Numbered from the stretch's first letter, positions 6,834 through 15,585 are shown. The stretch is DNA of 24,036 nt from CAZYPU01 sp049642705 (GCA_049642705.1 JBARPB010000010.1:1-24036), one strand, 5' to 3'. Numbers and translations are program-made. The notes: a model not told the origin generated them from the sequence alone.

Positions 6834-8555
6834 TCATAACAATTCGAGCTCTTTGGCTTTTTCGATAATCTTCCCGGCAAAGCGGGCCGGCTTAAGCCCG
6901 CCTTTCCCGCCGTGCTCGATAAATACGACGACGCAGATTTTGGGATTTTCAAACGGGGCAAACCCTGCAAACCAGGCATGCGGTTTACCGTGCGGGTTCT
7001 GGGCAGTGCCGGTCTTTCCCGATATAATAATTTTTTTTGACCTCGCATACAGGCCGGTCCCGCGGCGTTCGTTCACGACATCCCTCAAACCCTTTTTCAG
7101 CACCTTCAAAGTCTCTTTTTTAAGGACTGTGCCTTGCGTTTTGCCCCGGCGAAATTTTATGTCTTCGATCCGCTCACAGACGGCGGGCTCGGCGAGTTTC
7201 CCGCCGTTGGCGACAGCGCTTGTCATGCATGCGATTTGAATCGGCGTCACCAGAAGGTAGCCCTGCCCTATCGCATAATTAGCCGTTTCGCCTTTAAACC
7301 ATGCTGTTTTGAATTTTTTTCTTTTCCACGCCGGCGTCGGAACGAGGCCGCCCGCCTCCCCCGGCAAATCTATCCCCGTTACCCTTCCCATGCCAAGCTT
7401 AAACGCGTACTTCGATATTTCGTCTACACCCGTAAAAAGCGCAAGCTGGTAGAAAAATACATTGCACGAATTTTTAATTGCTTCGGTGATATGCTGGGTG
7501 CCGTGCCCCTCTTCCTTCCAGCATTTGAACACCCTGTTACCCACGCGAAGGCGCCCATTACACGAAAATGTTTTTTTTTCGTCGAATTTCCCGGAATCCA
7601 CCGCGGCAGCCACGACAACTATCTTAAAAACGGATCCCGGCGGGTAGGTGCAGCTTATGGCGCGGTTTAAAAGCGGGTATGCAGCCCTATTGTTTAAAAT
7701 GGCCGATACTTTTTTAAAATTGCCGGGCATGACAAACACGTTAGGGTCAAAGGCGGGATGGCTCAAAAGCGCCAGAACCGCCCCGCTCGAGGGGTCCATG
7801 GCGATGATTGCGCCGTTCTTATCCTTCATTAACGAGTGACAAAATTTCTGAAGTTCCAGGTCGATGTTCAGATAAAGGTCTTTTCCCTTGCGTGGTTCTT
7901 TCACGGCCAGGCGCCTTAGCTGCCGGCCCTTGGAATCAACCTCCACCTGAAGGCCGCCGTCGGTGCCCCTCAGATAATCGTTAAACGTGCGCTCCAGGCC
8001 GTCCTTGCCGACAAAATCCTGTATGTGATACCCGTATGCCCTGTATCTTCGAAGTTCCGTCTCGCTGATCTTTCCGAGATAGCCCGTTACGTGGGAAAGG
8101 GCATCCTTGTAGATGTAATTCCGAAGCGGCCTTGTGGTCACGATAACGCCCGGCAAGTCCCTCGTGGCTTCTTCGATCCGAATCGCCTTGTCCTTTTCGA
8201 TGTCCTCGGCGATTTTTGCCGGCATAAACGGCCTCTCGCCGGCCGCCTCTATCCTGCTTGAGAAGACCTTCCGATCGATGCCGGTAATATCGCTGAGCAA
8301 AGCGGCTGTCTTTTCGATGTCCTTCAGTTCCCGGAAAATAACCTGCACGTCGAAAGAGAGCCTGTTACTCACAATGACCCTTCCCTTCCTGTCGTATATC
8401 CTTCCCCTCGGTGCTTCCAGCAGCAGCACCCTGATTCTGTTATTTTCCGAGAGCTCCCTGTATAAGCTGCCTTTCAATATCTGGGTGTAAAAAAGCCCTG
8501 CGATAACAGCGCCAAAGAAAAACAGAATTGTTGCGGCGAATATTTTTATTCTCAA
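6834..8555 (-). CDS. mrdA: Penicillin-binding protein 2, elongasome transpeptidase
   Basis: A 573-residue class B PBP that cross-links peptidoglycan during cell elongation, working with RodA. An N-terminal membrane anchor (about 5-24) precedes the pedestal domain (EAPRGRIYDRKGRVIVSN, 48-64). The transpeptidase domain has S308-V-F-K (nucleophile Ser308), S363-C-N and K514-T-G. The start is TTG at 8555, 9 nt after the mreD stop, preceded by an AGGTAGGG purine tract about 7 nt away. No ATG gives the membrane anchor intact. Length is a little below the E. coli protein (about 630). A periplasmic PASTA or other extension is absent. Confidence 0.96.
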   Translation of the reverse strand: MRIKIFAATILFFFGAVIAGLFYTQILKGSLYRELSENNRIRVLLLEAPRGRIYDRKGRVIVSNRLSFDVQVIFRELKDIEKTAALLSDITGIDRKVFSSRIEAAGERPFMPAKIAEDIEKDKAIRIEEATRDLPGVIVTTRPLRNYIYKDALSHVTGYLGKISETELRRYRAYGYHIQDFVGKDGLERTFNDYLRGTDGGLQVEVDSKGRQLRRLAVKEPRKGKDLYLNIDLELQKFCHSLMKDKNGAIIAMDPSSGAVLALLSHPAFDPNVFVMPGNFKKVSAILNNRAAYPLLNRAISCTYPPGSVFKIVVVAAAVDSGKFDEKKTFSCNGRLRVGNRVFKCWKEEGHGTQHITEAIKNSCNVFFYQLALFTGVDEISKYAFKLGMGRVTGIDLPGEAGGLVPTPAWKRKKFKTAWFKGETANYAIGQGYLLVTPIQIACMTSAVANGGKLAEPAVCERIEDIKFRRGKTQGTVLKKETLKVLKKGLRDVVNERRGTGLYARSKKIIISGKTGTAQNPHGKPHAWFAGFAPFENPKICVVVFIEHGGKGGLKPARFAGKIIEKAKELELL

Positions 8556-8564
8556 GCGGCTTCC

Positions 8565-9053
8565 CTACCTTAACCTGACAAATATTCTCCTAAGCACAAA
8601 AAATAGTAGCGGCGCTACAAAAGCCGTGTACAGGCCCTTGTAAAAAATTATCGCCCAAAAACCCGCGCCCACATCACCTCCTGCAATCGCCTCCACATCA
8701 AGGAAGTAGATGCCTGAGGTAAGGTAAACGGCTGAGCCCGAAATAAAAAATTCCGTGACAAAATTTTCCCTGGCCAGTTTCTTTCTAAGGTATCCGGCCA
8801 AAACTCCTACTAATAGAAAGGAAAACGCATTGATTCCGAAACCCGTCAGGGTGAACATATCTTTAAGAATGCCGGAAATAAGACCTGCTTCTAGGCCGCA
8901 AATTATCCCGAAATGAAATCCGAAAAAAATAGTCGCGATAAGCAAAAGCCCGGGGCTTGCGCCGTGGATTCGAAATTTGCTAAATAGCGTGATTTCGAGG
9001 AAAAACAAAAAAGCGATAGCTGCGTATATTTTTAGCCTGTTATTCGCCCGCAT
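8565..9053 (-). CDS. mreD: Rod shape-determining membrane protein MreD
   Basis: A 162-residue integral membrane protein with about five hydrophobic segments. It links MreB filaments and MreC to the wall-synthesis enzymes. The start chosen is ATG 9053 (MRANNRLKIYAA); the preceding codon is a TTG that adds one residue only. The start lies inside the end of mreC (14-nt overlap), pointing to translational coupling. MreD sequences diverge strongly, so recognition rests on size, hydrophobic profile (GLEAGLISGILKDMFTLTGF is typical) and position between mreC and mrdA. Confidence 0.92.
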   Translation of the reverse strand: MRANNRLKIYAAIAFLFFLEITLFSKFRIHGASPGLLLIATIFFGFHFGIICGLEAGLISGILKDMFTLTGFGINAFSFLLVGVLAGYLRKKLARENFVTEFFISGSAVYLTSGIYFLDVEAIAGGDVGAGFWAIIFYKGLYTAFVAPLLFFVLRRIFVRLR

Positions 9054-9822
9054 CAATACACAAAACCTCTTCTATCTTTCCCATATCCTCGAAAGGTTCC
9101 ACGATCGCAAATTTGTAAAGGTTGGGTTTTTCGACGCCGGTTGCGGTAACCTTCCCTATCGCCAAGCCCTTCGGCACCGTTTGGCTGAATCCGGCAGTAA
9201 GGACCCTCTCGCCTTTTTTGATTTTGCTATCCAGGGAAAGGTATATAACCTTGCATTCGCCATGCGGCGAGCCGGTTAAAAGGCCGCTTTCTCTGGAGCC
9301 CTCAAGCACCACTCCTATCTTAGAGTTGGGGTCTGTTATAAGCATAATCTTGCTGGAAGCGGCGGATGCCTCCCCCACGCTGCCGATAAACCCCTTGACC
9401 GTCGCGCACGGCATGCCCTCGGTTATACCGTGCGTTTTCCCCTTGTCTATTATTATCACCCCCCTCCAGTCCGTCGGATCCCTCGCTATGACGCGCGCGG
9501 CTATAACGGTGTAAGGCAGGTTTTTTTCGAAATCCAGGAGGTCGCGCAATCTTTCGTTTTCGCGGCTTATCTCTTTCATTCTTGCCAGCGCAACCGAAAG
9601 CGCGCCGAGCCGCTCTTTAAGGTGCAGGTTCTCCTCGGAAAGATGCCTGGCGTGCACGAAATAGGTTTTCACGCCTTTTAAAGCGGCGAAGGGCTTCGCC
9701 ATAATTCCAAATGTGAATTCCTTAAGCGAGAGGAATGTCTTCGGATTAAACGCGATGATGATTATGGCTAGAATAAGAAGGAATAGCCCGGCGGGAAATT
9801 TTCTTATCCTGTAAATACGCAT
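9040..9822 (-). CDS. mreC: Rod shape-determining protein MreC
   Basis: A 260-residue periplasmic scaffold anchored by one N-terminal transmembrane helix (about 10-27), which organises PBP2/RodA with MreB. A coiled coil follows (about 57-95, with LSEENLHLKERLGAL and ISRENERLRDLL), then the beta-rich MreC core. The core is recognised by VIARDPTDWRGVIIIDKG, GSVGEASAASSKIMLITDP and an ERVLTAGFSQTVPKGLAIGK segment. The ATG at 9822 is 21 nt after the mreB stop; its SD GAGGAAA is presented in a small hairpin. Confidence 0.95.
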   Translation of the reverse strand: MRIYRIRKFPAGLFLLILAIIIIAFNPKTFLSLKEFTFGIMAKPFAALKGVKTYFVHARHLSEENLHLKERLGALSVALARMKEISRENERLRDLLDFEKNLPYTVIAARVIARDPTDWRGVIIIDKGKTHGITEGMPCATVKGFIGSVGEASAASSKIMLITDPNSKIGVVLEGSRESGLLTGSPHGECKVIYLSLDSKIKKGERVLTAGFSQTVPKGLAIGKVTATGVEKPNLYKFAIVEPFEDMGKIEEVLCIDAGE

Positions 9823-9825
9823 TAA

Positions 9826-9843
9826 ACACGAATTTCCTCGTGT
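9826..9843 (-). promoter_or_regulatory. Hairpin presenting the mreC ribosome binding site
   Basis: ACACGA and TCGTGT form a 6-bp stem around the 6-nt loop GGAAAT in the mRNA, so the mreC SD (GAGGAAA) sits in the loop and upper stem. The stem starts at the base after the mreB TAG, so ribosomes finishing mreB would melt it. This arrangement could couple mreC translation to mreB. The stem is short and the effect is inferred. Confidence 0.4.
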
Positions 9844-10917
9844 CTATCTTTCTACTTTCGGGCTTACGGCAAGCCTTTTAAGGTATCTCATCTCGCTGAG
9901 CACCTTGCCGGTGCCCAGCGCAACGGCGGTCAGCGGATCTTCGGAGATATGAACCGGCAGGCCCGTTTCTTCCGATATAAGCTTATCCAGGCCACGCAAG
10001 AGCGAGCCGGCGCCGGCCATAATAAGCCCTTTTTCCATCAAATCTGCCGAAAGCTCCGGCGGGGTCCTCTCCAGCGTTATTCTGATGGCCTCGATAATCT
10101 GGGCTATGGGCTCTGCGAGCGCTTCCCTGACCTCCTCGCTTGAGACGGTAATCATTTTCGGAAGGCCGGCTACAAGGTCCCTCCCCCTTACCTCCATAGT
10201 TAATTCTTCGTCCAGCGGATAGGCCGAACCAATCCTTATCTTAATCTCTTCCGCAGTCCGTTCTCCTATCATCAGGTTATAGGTTTTTTTCAAATAATTT
10301 GTAATCGCCTCGTCCATCTCGTCGCCTGCTATCCTTATCGACTTGGAAAAAACTATTCCCGCCAATGATATAACCGCCATCTCGGTCGTTCCGCCGCCTA
10401 TATCTATGATCATGCTGCCCGACGGTTCCTGAATCGGCAGGCCAACGCCTATAGCCGCGGCTACCGGCTCTTCTATCATGTAAACCTCGCGCGCCCCCGC
10501 GTGAAGAGCCGAATCCTTAACCGCCCTCTTTTCTACCTCCGTAATGCCGGAAGGAATGGCTATGACCATTCTCGGCCTTACGAGGAGCCGGGAATTATGG
10601 ACTTTTTTTATGAAGTATCGAAGCATCGCTTCGGTAATCTCGAAATCGGCTATTACGCCGTTTCGCATCGGCCTTATCGCGACGATATTGCCAGGCGTCC
10701 TCCCGAGCATTCTCTTTGCCTCTTCTCCAACGGCAAGGACGTTTGAGGTGCCGGCCTGAACCGCCACGACGGATGGCTCGCAGAGGACGATACCCTGATT
10801 TTTTATGTAGACGAGGGTGGTGGCAGTGCCGAGGTCAATACCCATGTCGTTTGAAAAGAGACCCAGTAAACTATTAAGGCCTTTTGAAGCAAGTTCGACG
10901 AGTGCGTTAAGATTCAT
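9844..10917 (-). CDS. mreB: Rod shape-determining actin homologue MreB
   Basis: A 357-residue bacterial actin that forms membrane-bound filaments guiding lateral wall synthesis. The ATP-binding actin fold is shown by DMGIDLGTATTLVYIK (phosphate 1), DIGGGTTEMAVISLAGIV (phosphate 2), EEPVAAAIGVGLPI and the C-terminal MAGAGSLLRGLDKLISEETG. An ATG at 10932 is in frame, but the start at 10917 is preferred: GGAG lies 6 nt upstream of it and falls inside the codons of the longer version. A strong promoter lies about 30 nt upstream. It is the first gene of the rod-shape operon. Confidence 0.97.
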   Translation of the reverse strand: MNLNALVELASKGLNSLLGLFSNDMGIDLGTATTLVYIKNQGIVLCEPSVVAVQAGTSNVLAVGEEAKRMLGRTPGNIVAIRPMRNGVIADFEITEAMLRYFIKKVHNSRLLVRPRMVIAIPSGITEVEKRAVKDSALHAGAREVYMIEEPVAAAIGVGLPIQEPSGSMIIDIGGGTTEMAVISLAGIVFSKSIRIAGDEMDEAITNYLKKTYNLMIGERTAEEIKIRIGSAYPLDEELTMEVRGRDLVAGLPKMITVSSEEVREALAEPIAQIIEAIRITLERTPPELSADLMEKGLIMAGAGSLLRGLDKLISEETGLPVHISEDPLTAVALGTGKVLSEMRYLKRLAVSPKVER

Positions 10918-10942
10918 CTTTACTCCGTGCAATTATCCTATG

Positions 10943-10971
10943 ATATTAACAAAGCAATCTCTTTTTGTCAA
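10943..10971 (-). promoter_or_regulatory. Sigma70-type promoter of mreBCD-mrdA-rodA
   Basis: TTGACA (10966-10971), a 17-bp spacer and TAATAT (10943-10948) on the minus strand form a near-consensus promoter. The -35 begins 2 bp past the stop of the GH3 gene. Predicted initiation near 10936 gives a leader of about 20 nt holding the GGAG site of mreB. Confidence 0.82.
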
Positions 10972-10972
10972 A

Positions 10973-12649
10973 CTATTTTTTTGTTTTATCAATAAAAATC
11001 TCTTCTTCGATTTTAAAGTTCCTCTGAAACGCCATATCGCCCGTGAGCTGCGGCACTTTAAACTGGCCGTCGTGTGCGCCCTCTTTTACCCTTTTGGCGC
11101 GGAACCGTTCGAACTCACCCCTTGCCACAACCTTAAGGACAGGGCCCTCAAGTTCCTGGGCCTTTCGGTTAAAATCATATTCTTCGCTTATTCTGCAGAG
11201 CTCTTCTTCGAGCGATTTCAAAAATTCTTTTTTCTTTTGCGTAGTGGGATTTTCGCTGAACTCGACTAAGAATATGTATCGGGGCATCTTTCTCAGTTCT
11301 ATCGAAGCCGTAACGAACTCTATGAGTAGCTTGTGCCGGCCTTGCGCCCTCTCTACCGCCTCGACCACCTCTGATTCGTAGAGTTTCTCGCCGGTTATGG
11401 AGGTGACGTTTGTGCCCTTCTGGACAAATTCGATTACGGGCGTTTTATTAAAAAAACTGTCGACGCGGATCAGGTCGTCTATGTTATACCTATATAAGCC
11501 ACCGGGGGTACTCAGCACTATAAAGTATTCCCTGCCTTTTTCCAGCCGGTCGCACAAAAGGATCCTTTTTTCTTTCTTGCCGATATCTTCTTTGGGAATG
11601 AACTCATAAAAATTGGCATTAACGGCCAAGGCACCGCCCGCGCCCTCGTCGCTGGTGGGTATCGAACAGCGCGCTTCGCTCGAGAAATATCCGAAGTCCC
11701 TGACGGCTACATCGCCGAAGTATTTCGGGAACCCTTTAAGGTATAACCCCACTGTCCCGCGCTTCCAGCATTCTATCAGTTCCATATCGGGCCAGAAATA
11801 TTTAGGGAGAAGCGCCTTCCTGTCTTCGAGAATTGCCGTAAGTTCCCTTGCCCTTTTTGGGTTTGGCTTAAGGGCCTTTGCTATTACCTTTCTGATCTCG
11901 GGCTGGATGTCCAGGCGTTCTTTGAGGGTGCCCTTTTCTATATCGTTTATGACATCGCCCTTTACTTTTTCTATCCGCTGGCAAAGCAAAATTATTGTGC
12001 TGGGGGTCATGGTAGCTATGGTGGTGATATTCTGTTCCATGGCTATCCGTAATATCGTGTAATACCTCGCGTCGTAATCCCTGATTTCAAAAACCTCGTA
12101 CGGAAGCGCGTAAAGGACTTTAAGGGAATCCGGCAGGTTTTTGTAACCGTGCCCGCTTTCGGCCCCGTAGGGTATCCCGGACGGGGTGAGCCCGTCAACC
12201 TCGGGGCTTACGATTGCCAGAATTTTTCCGCTGCTTATTTTGGGATGGTCCTGCAGTATGTAGTACGCCCAGAGATTTATCACCTCTGCTTTTTTGGCCC
12301 TTGAGTACTTTGTAATCGGGACGAATTTGGGGTGGCCGCTCGAGCCGCTTGTGAGGCTAAAAAGTATAGGCTTCTCTGCGGTAAGGATATTGGGCTCGCC
12401 TTTTGTCATCCTCTCTATATAGGGCCGCATGCCTTCGCAATCGGTTAAAGGCACCAGGCGCTGGTAATCCTCTATTGACTTTATCCCGGCAAAATTATAT
12501 TTCAGGCCGTACTCCGTATTTTTATTGCGGGCTAAAAAGTCAAAAAGAATCCTTCGCTGGGCCCTGATCGGGTCCTTTGTGGCCTGTTCGAACGCCCTTG
12601 CCGCAGGCGCCATAATCTTCATGGCAAAGGTCGCTAAATTTATTTTCAT
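10973..12649 (-). CDS. GH3 auxin-responsive promoter family protein (acyl-amido synthetase-like)
   Basis: A 558-residue member of the GH3 family of adenylate-forming enzymes. In plants these join amino acids to acids such as auxin or jasmonate; bacterial roles are mostly unknown. The nucleotide-binding motif LTSGSSGHPKFVPIT spans 99-113, YRYNIDDLIRV is near 386-396, and VTSITGEKLYESEV (415-428) is the hinge/C-terminal-domain sequence. Length matches plant GH3 proteins (about 570-610). The ATG overlaps the aroA stop as ATGA, so the two are translationally coupled. A link to shikimate-pathway products or aromatic acids is an attractive inference but nothing in the protein shows the substrate. 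The closest alternative is another ANL-type acid-activating enzyme. Confidence 0.85.
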   Translation of the reverse strand: MKINLATFAMKIMAPAARAFEQATKDPIRAQRRILFDFLARNKNTEYGLKYNFAGIKSIEDYQRLVPLTDCEGMRPYIERMTKGEPNILTAEKPILFSLTSGSSGHPKFVPITKYSRAKKAEVINLWAYYILQDHPKISSGKILAIVSPEVDGLTPSGIPYGAESGHGYKNLPDSLKVLYALPYEVFEIRDYDARYYTILRIAMEQNITTIATMTPSTIILLCQRIEKVKGDVINDIEKGTLKERLDIQPEIRKVIAKALKPNPKRARELTAILEDRKALLPKYFWPDMELIECWKRGTVGLYLKGFPKYFGDVAVRDFGYFSSEARCSIPTSDEGAGGALAVNANFYEFIPKEDIGKKEKRILLCDRLEKGREYFIVLSTPGGLYRYNIDDLIRVDSFFNKTPVIEFVQKGTNVTSITGEKLYESEVVEAVERAQGRHKLLIEFVTASIELRKMPRYIFLVEFSENPTTQKKKEFLKSLEEELCRISEEYDFNRKAQELEGPVLKVVARGEFERFRAKRVKEGAHDGQFKVPQLTGDMAFQRNFKIEEEIFIDKTKK

Positions 12650-13929
12650 TTTTTTAAATAGTCGAGTAATTCAAAAAATTCCGGGAAAGAAATATTCACG
12701 CAGTCAGCGTCTTCGATAACAGAGTTGCCGCCTGCAGCAAGGCCTGCGATGGCTGAGGCCATAGCCGTCCTGTGGTCCTTGAAACTTAAAAGGCGCGCCT
12801 TTCCTAACCTGCGTTTACGACCGTTGATGATGAGGTTATCGTTTTCGGATTTTATGTCGGCGCCCATCCGGCCGAGATTTGTGACCATGGATAAAACCCT
12901 GTCCGTCTCCTTTACCTTGAGCTCGGATACGCCTCTTATGACGGTTTTTCCTTCCGCCAGAGATGCGACGACTGCCAGTATCGGAACCTCGTCTATGAGA
13001 ACGGGCACATCCTCGGCTTTTATTACCGCTGACTTAAGGGGCGCGTATTTTATACGGATATCGCCGTATGGTTCGACTGCGTCGGTTTTATTAGTGATCG
13101 TAATATTGGCGCCCATTTTAAGAAGGATATTTAAAAACCCGAGCCTCGTGGGGTTTAGGCCTACGTTTCTTATTGTTACATCCGAACCCTCCAATACACA
13201 GGCTCCGGCGATAAAAAACGCCGCGCTTGAGGGGTCTCCGGGTATGAAAAATTCTTTTCCGTATAACTGGCCCCCGCCTTCGACCGAAATCCTGAGGCCC
13301 TTTTTGGAAATTCTTGCGTCGCAGAATTTCAGCATGCGTTCGGTGTGGTCCCTCGACGCAAACGGCTCTGTCACGCCCGTAGTGCCCTTCGCGTACAAAC
13401 CGGCAAACAGAATACATGACTTTACCTGCGCGCTTGCAACCTTTGTCGAGTATTCTATGGCATTTACCGTGCCGCCTTTTATCACAAGCGGAGGGAAGGC
13501 ATCTTTATTTTTCGATTTTATATCCACGCCCATTTTTTTTAACGGTTCTATAATTCTATCCATCGGTCTTTTTGAAAGTGACTCATCACCTGTAAGTGTC
13601 GCCTCGAAAATCTGACCGGCAAGAATACCGGGAAGAACTCTCATTGTCGTTCCGGAATTGCCGAGATAGAGCTCGCCCTGCGGCTTCCGAAGCGCCCTAA
13701 GCCCCTTCCCCGTCACAGTGATGGCCTTGCCTTCAAGCTCAATATCGATACCCATATCGCGCAGTGCAGAGACGGTTCGTAAAGAGTCTTCGGCTTTCAG
13801 GAAATTCCTGCCCGTGGTCTTTCCCTTGGAAATACCCCCGATCAAAACGACCCTGTGCGATACGGATTTATCGCCCGGGAGCTCAATCTCACCGCGTAAG
13901 CGTTCTACTGGCTTAATTATCTTGTCCAT
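12646..13929 (-). CDS. aroA: 3-phosphoshikimate 1-carboxyvinyltransferase (EPSP synthase)
   Basis: A 427-residue enzyme joining shikimate-3-phosphate and phosphoenolpyruvate in the pathway to chorismate. Visible family sequences are LPGDKSVSHR (17-26, substrate-binding Lys21/Ser22), LGNSGTTMR (89-97), TGDESLSKRPM, PGDPSSAAFF, DEVPILAVVA with the catalytic Asp, and SELKVKETDR. Length is standard. The ATG at 13929 has no SD. A promoter-like sequence ends only 8 nt upstream of it, so a nearly leaderless transcript is possible. It lies 14 nt after rluD and overlaps the GH3 gene by 4 nt. Confidence 0.97.
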   Translation of the reverse strand: MDKIIKPVERLRGEIELPGDKSVSHRVVLIGGISKGKTTGRNFLKAEDSLRTVSALRDMGIDIELEGKAITVTGKGLRALRKPQGELYLGNSGTTMRVLPGILAGQIFEATLTGDESLSKRPMDRIIEPLKKMGVDIKSKNKDAFPPLVIKGGTVNAIEYSTKVASAQVKSCILFAGLYAKGTTGVTEPFASRDHTERMLKFCDARISKKGLRISVEGGGQLYGKEFFIPGDPSSAAFFIAGACVLEGSDVTIRNVGLNPTRLGFLNILLKMGANITITNKTDAVEPYGDIRIKYAPLKSAVIKAEDVPVLIDEVPILAVVASLAEGKTVIRGVSELKVKETDRVLSMVTNLGRMGADIKSENDNLIINGRKRRLGKARLLSFKDHRTAMASAIAGLAAGGNSVIEDADCVNISFPEFFELLDYLKK

Positions 13930-13937
13930 ATTTTGTT

Positions 13938-13967
13938 ATTGTATCATATTCTCCCTTTATTTATCAA
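13938..13967 (-). promoter_or_regulatory. Possible aroA promoter giving a leaderless mRNA
   Basis: TTGATA (13962-13967), an 18-bp spacer and TACAAT (13938-13943) lie on the minus strand across the end of rluD. Each hexamer is one base off consensus. Initiation about 7 nt past the -10 would fall at or next to the aroA ATG (13929), which lacks an SD. Plausible but unproven. Confidence 0.4.
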
Positions 13968-14855
13968 CCCCTGCATGTCCTCCGGAAGATCGCTATCAAA
14001 TTCCATAAACTTCTTCGTCGCCGGATGAAAGAAGCCGAGCGTTTTTGCGTGCAGGGCATGGCGGCCCAACCCCTTCGCCGAACCGTACAACTTATCCCCG
14101 ATGAGCGGGTGCCCCATGTGCGAGAGATGAACGCGGATCTGGTGCGTCCTTCCCGTTTCTGGCGAAAGCGAAAGCATCGTAAAATCGTTAAACCTTTTGA
14201 GGACCTTGTAATTCGTAACCGCGTTTTTCTTCTTCTGGTCGGTGAAAGAGACGCCCATTTTTGTTACGTCTTTTTTACGCCTCGCGATGGGAAGTTCTAT
14301 CCTTCCGTTGTCCAGCTGTACGATTCCTCTCACAAACGCAATGTATGTCTTTTTTATGGTGCGGTTTCTGAACTGGTTTGAGAGGTTGACATGCGCATCG
14401 TCGTTTTTCGCCACCACCAAAAGCCCGGACGTCTCCTTGTCCAGGCGATGGACAATCCCGGGCCTCAAAACGCCGCCTATGCCGGAGAGGTCTTTACAGT
14501 GGCCGACGAGCGCGTTAACGAGTGTCCCCGTAAGATGCGGCCCTGCGGGATGCGTAGACACCCCCGCCGGCTTATTAACGACGAGGAGGTCTTTATCTTC
14601 GTATACGATCTCAAGCGGGATATTTTCCGGCAAAAGTTCCGTGGCTTTAGGCCGAGGGATTGTTACCGCGATTAACTCTCCCTCGGAAACCCTGTGGTGC
14701 GCGTTCGTATGCGCTTGATTTACCGCTATATGTTTGCCGTCGATTAACTTCTTGATAAACGTCCTCGAAAACTTCTTTTCGAGAACCTCCACCAGAAACT
14801 TATCCAGCCTCTTCCCCGCATGAGCCGCCTCAACCCTAATCCTTATCTCTTCCAT
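13944..14855 (-). CDS. rluD: Ribosomal large subunit pseudouridine synthase, RluD/RluA family
   Basis: A 303-residue enzyme that converts uridines in 23S rRNA to pseudouridine. An S4 RNA-binding domain (about 15-75, KRLDKFLVEVLEKKFSRTFI) precedes the RluA catalytic domain. The catalytic motif HRLDKETSG carries Asp139. Further family sequences are VNKPAGVSTHPAGPHLTGTL and SPETGRTHQIRVHLSHMGHP. The ATG at 14855 follows AGAAGGAAA and overlaps the end of lgt by 20 nt. The lspA-rluD neighbourhood matches Bacillus ylyB and E. coli-type RluD; the exact modified positions cannot be told from sequence. Confidence 0.94.
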   Translation of the reverse strand: MEEIRIRVEAAHAGKRLDKFLVEVLEKKFSRTFIKKLIDGKHIAVNQAHTNAHHRVSEGELIAVTIPRPKATELLPENIPLEIVYEDKDLLVVNKPAGVSTHPAGPHLTGTLVNALVGHCKDLSGIGGVLRPGIVHRLDKETSGLLVVAKNDDAHVNLSNQFRNRTIKKTYIAFVRGIVQLDNGRIELPIARRKKDVTKMGVSFTDQKKKNAVTNYKVLKRFNDFTMLSLSPETGRTHQIRVHLSHMGHPLIGDKLYGSAKGLGRHALHAKTLGFFHPATKKFMEFDSDLPEDMQGLINKGRI

Positions 14856-15585
14856 ATTTCCTTCTGAGGACTAAAAGAAAAATCGCTATTGTAAAGATGG
14901 CGGCGCTTATAAGCTGCGAGACGGTCAGGCCGAAGATATATGTCGGGTTGTCGCCGCGCAGGAAATCGACGAAAAACCGCATGCCACTATATAATAAAAG
15001 ATAAAACGCGAATACCGAACCGCTCGCATGCGGCCGCTCCTCGGCCACTTTTAGTATGATAAACGTGCATAAAAGTAAAAATGAGGCGTAAAGTTGTGTC
15101 GGGTACCGGTAAGCCGTATCGCCCGGGAAAACGACACCCAAAAAAGGCCATGCCGCCACTTTTCCGAAACAACATCCGTTTAAGAAGCAGCCAATTCTTC
15201 CTATCGCATGTCCGAGAGCCATATAGGGAGAAATAAAATCGCCTACTTCCCAAAGCGGCATTTTATTTTTTAAGGCAAACGCCGCGCATGCCAGAATTGC
15301 CAGAATAAACCCGCCTAAAAAAGCAAGACCCCCCCTCCAGATGAAAAACGCCTCTAGTAAGTTTTTGCTGTAGAAATCGAGGTTGACCAGGACGTGGAGC
15401 GCTCGTGCACCGAGTATGCCGAATACAAGAATTACAAGTTCTAAGTCCAGGATTTTGTGCGCATAGAAGTTTTTCCTTTTTGCCTCTCTGTATAAAAGGA
15501 AAAATGCCACGAAAAATCCCGTGGCAACCAAAACGCCGTAGGTCCTTATCGTGACAGAACCTATTTTGAAGAGTACGGGATGCAT
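14836..15585 (-). CDS. lgt: Prolipoprotein diacylglyceryl transferase
   Basis: A 249-residue inner-membrane enzyme that transfers diacylglycerol from phosphatidylglycerol to the lipobox cysteine, the first step of lipoprotein maturation. About seven hydrophobic segments are present. The start MHPVLFKIGSVTIRTYGVLVA is typical. The signature region reads HAIGRIGCFLNGCCFGK, including the essential Arg of GRxG, and GGLAFLGGFI precedes it. The sequence ends with FVDFLRGDNP and the last helix. The ATG at 15585 lies 25 nt inside lspA and has no clear SD, so translation is probably coupled to lspA, the next enzyme in the same pathway. Confidence 0.95.
   Translation of the reverse strand: MHPVLFKIGSVTIRTYGVLVATGFFVAFFLLYREAKRKNFYAHKILDLELVILVFGILGARALHVLVNLDFYSKNLLEAFFIWRGGLAFLGGFILAILACAAFALKNKMPLWEVGDFISPYMALGHAIGRIGCFLNGCCFGKVAAWPFLGVVFPGDTAYRYPTQLYASFLLLCTFIILKVAEERPHASGSVFAFYLLLYSGMRFFVDFLRGDNPTYIFGLTVSQLISAAIFTIAIFLLVLRRKYGRDKD

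Noticed and set aside
6833..7048. N-terminal extension of RodA into mrdA
   Set aside because: The extra 72 residues overlap the mrdA coding region and lack membrane character; the ATG at 6832 gives a normal RodA.
12725..13615. A 296-codon plus-strand frame opposite aroA
   Set aside because: It is antisense to a complete aroA, lacks a ribosome binding site and has no recognisable domain.
15041..15058. CCACTTTTAGT in lgt resembling the arm of the palindrome at 2594
   Set aside because: Only about 11 bases match, there is no inverted partner, and it encodes conserved Lgt-region residues in frame, so it is probably chance.
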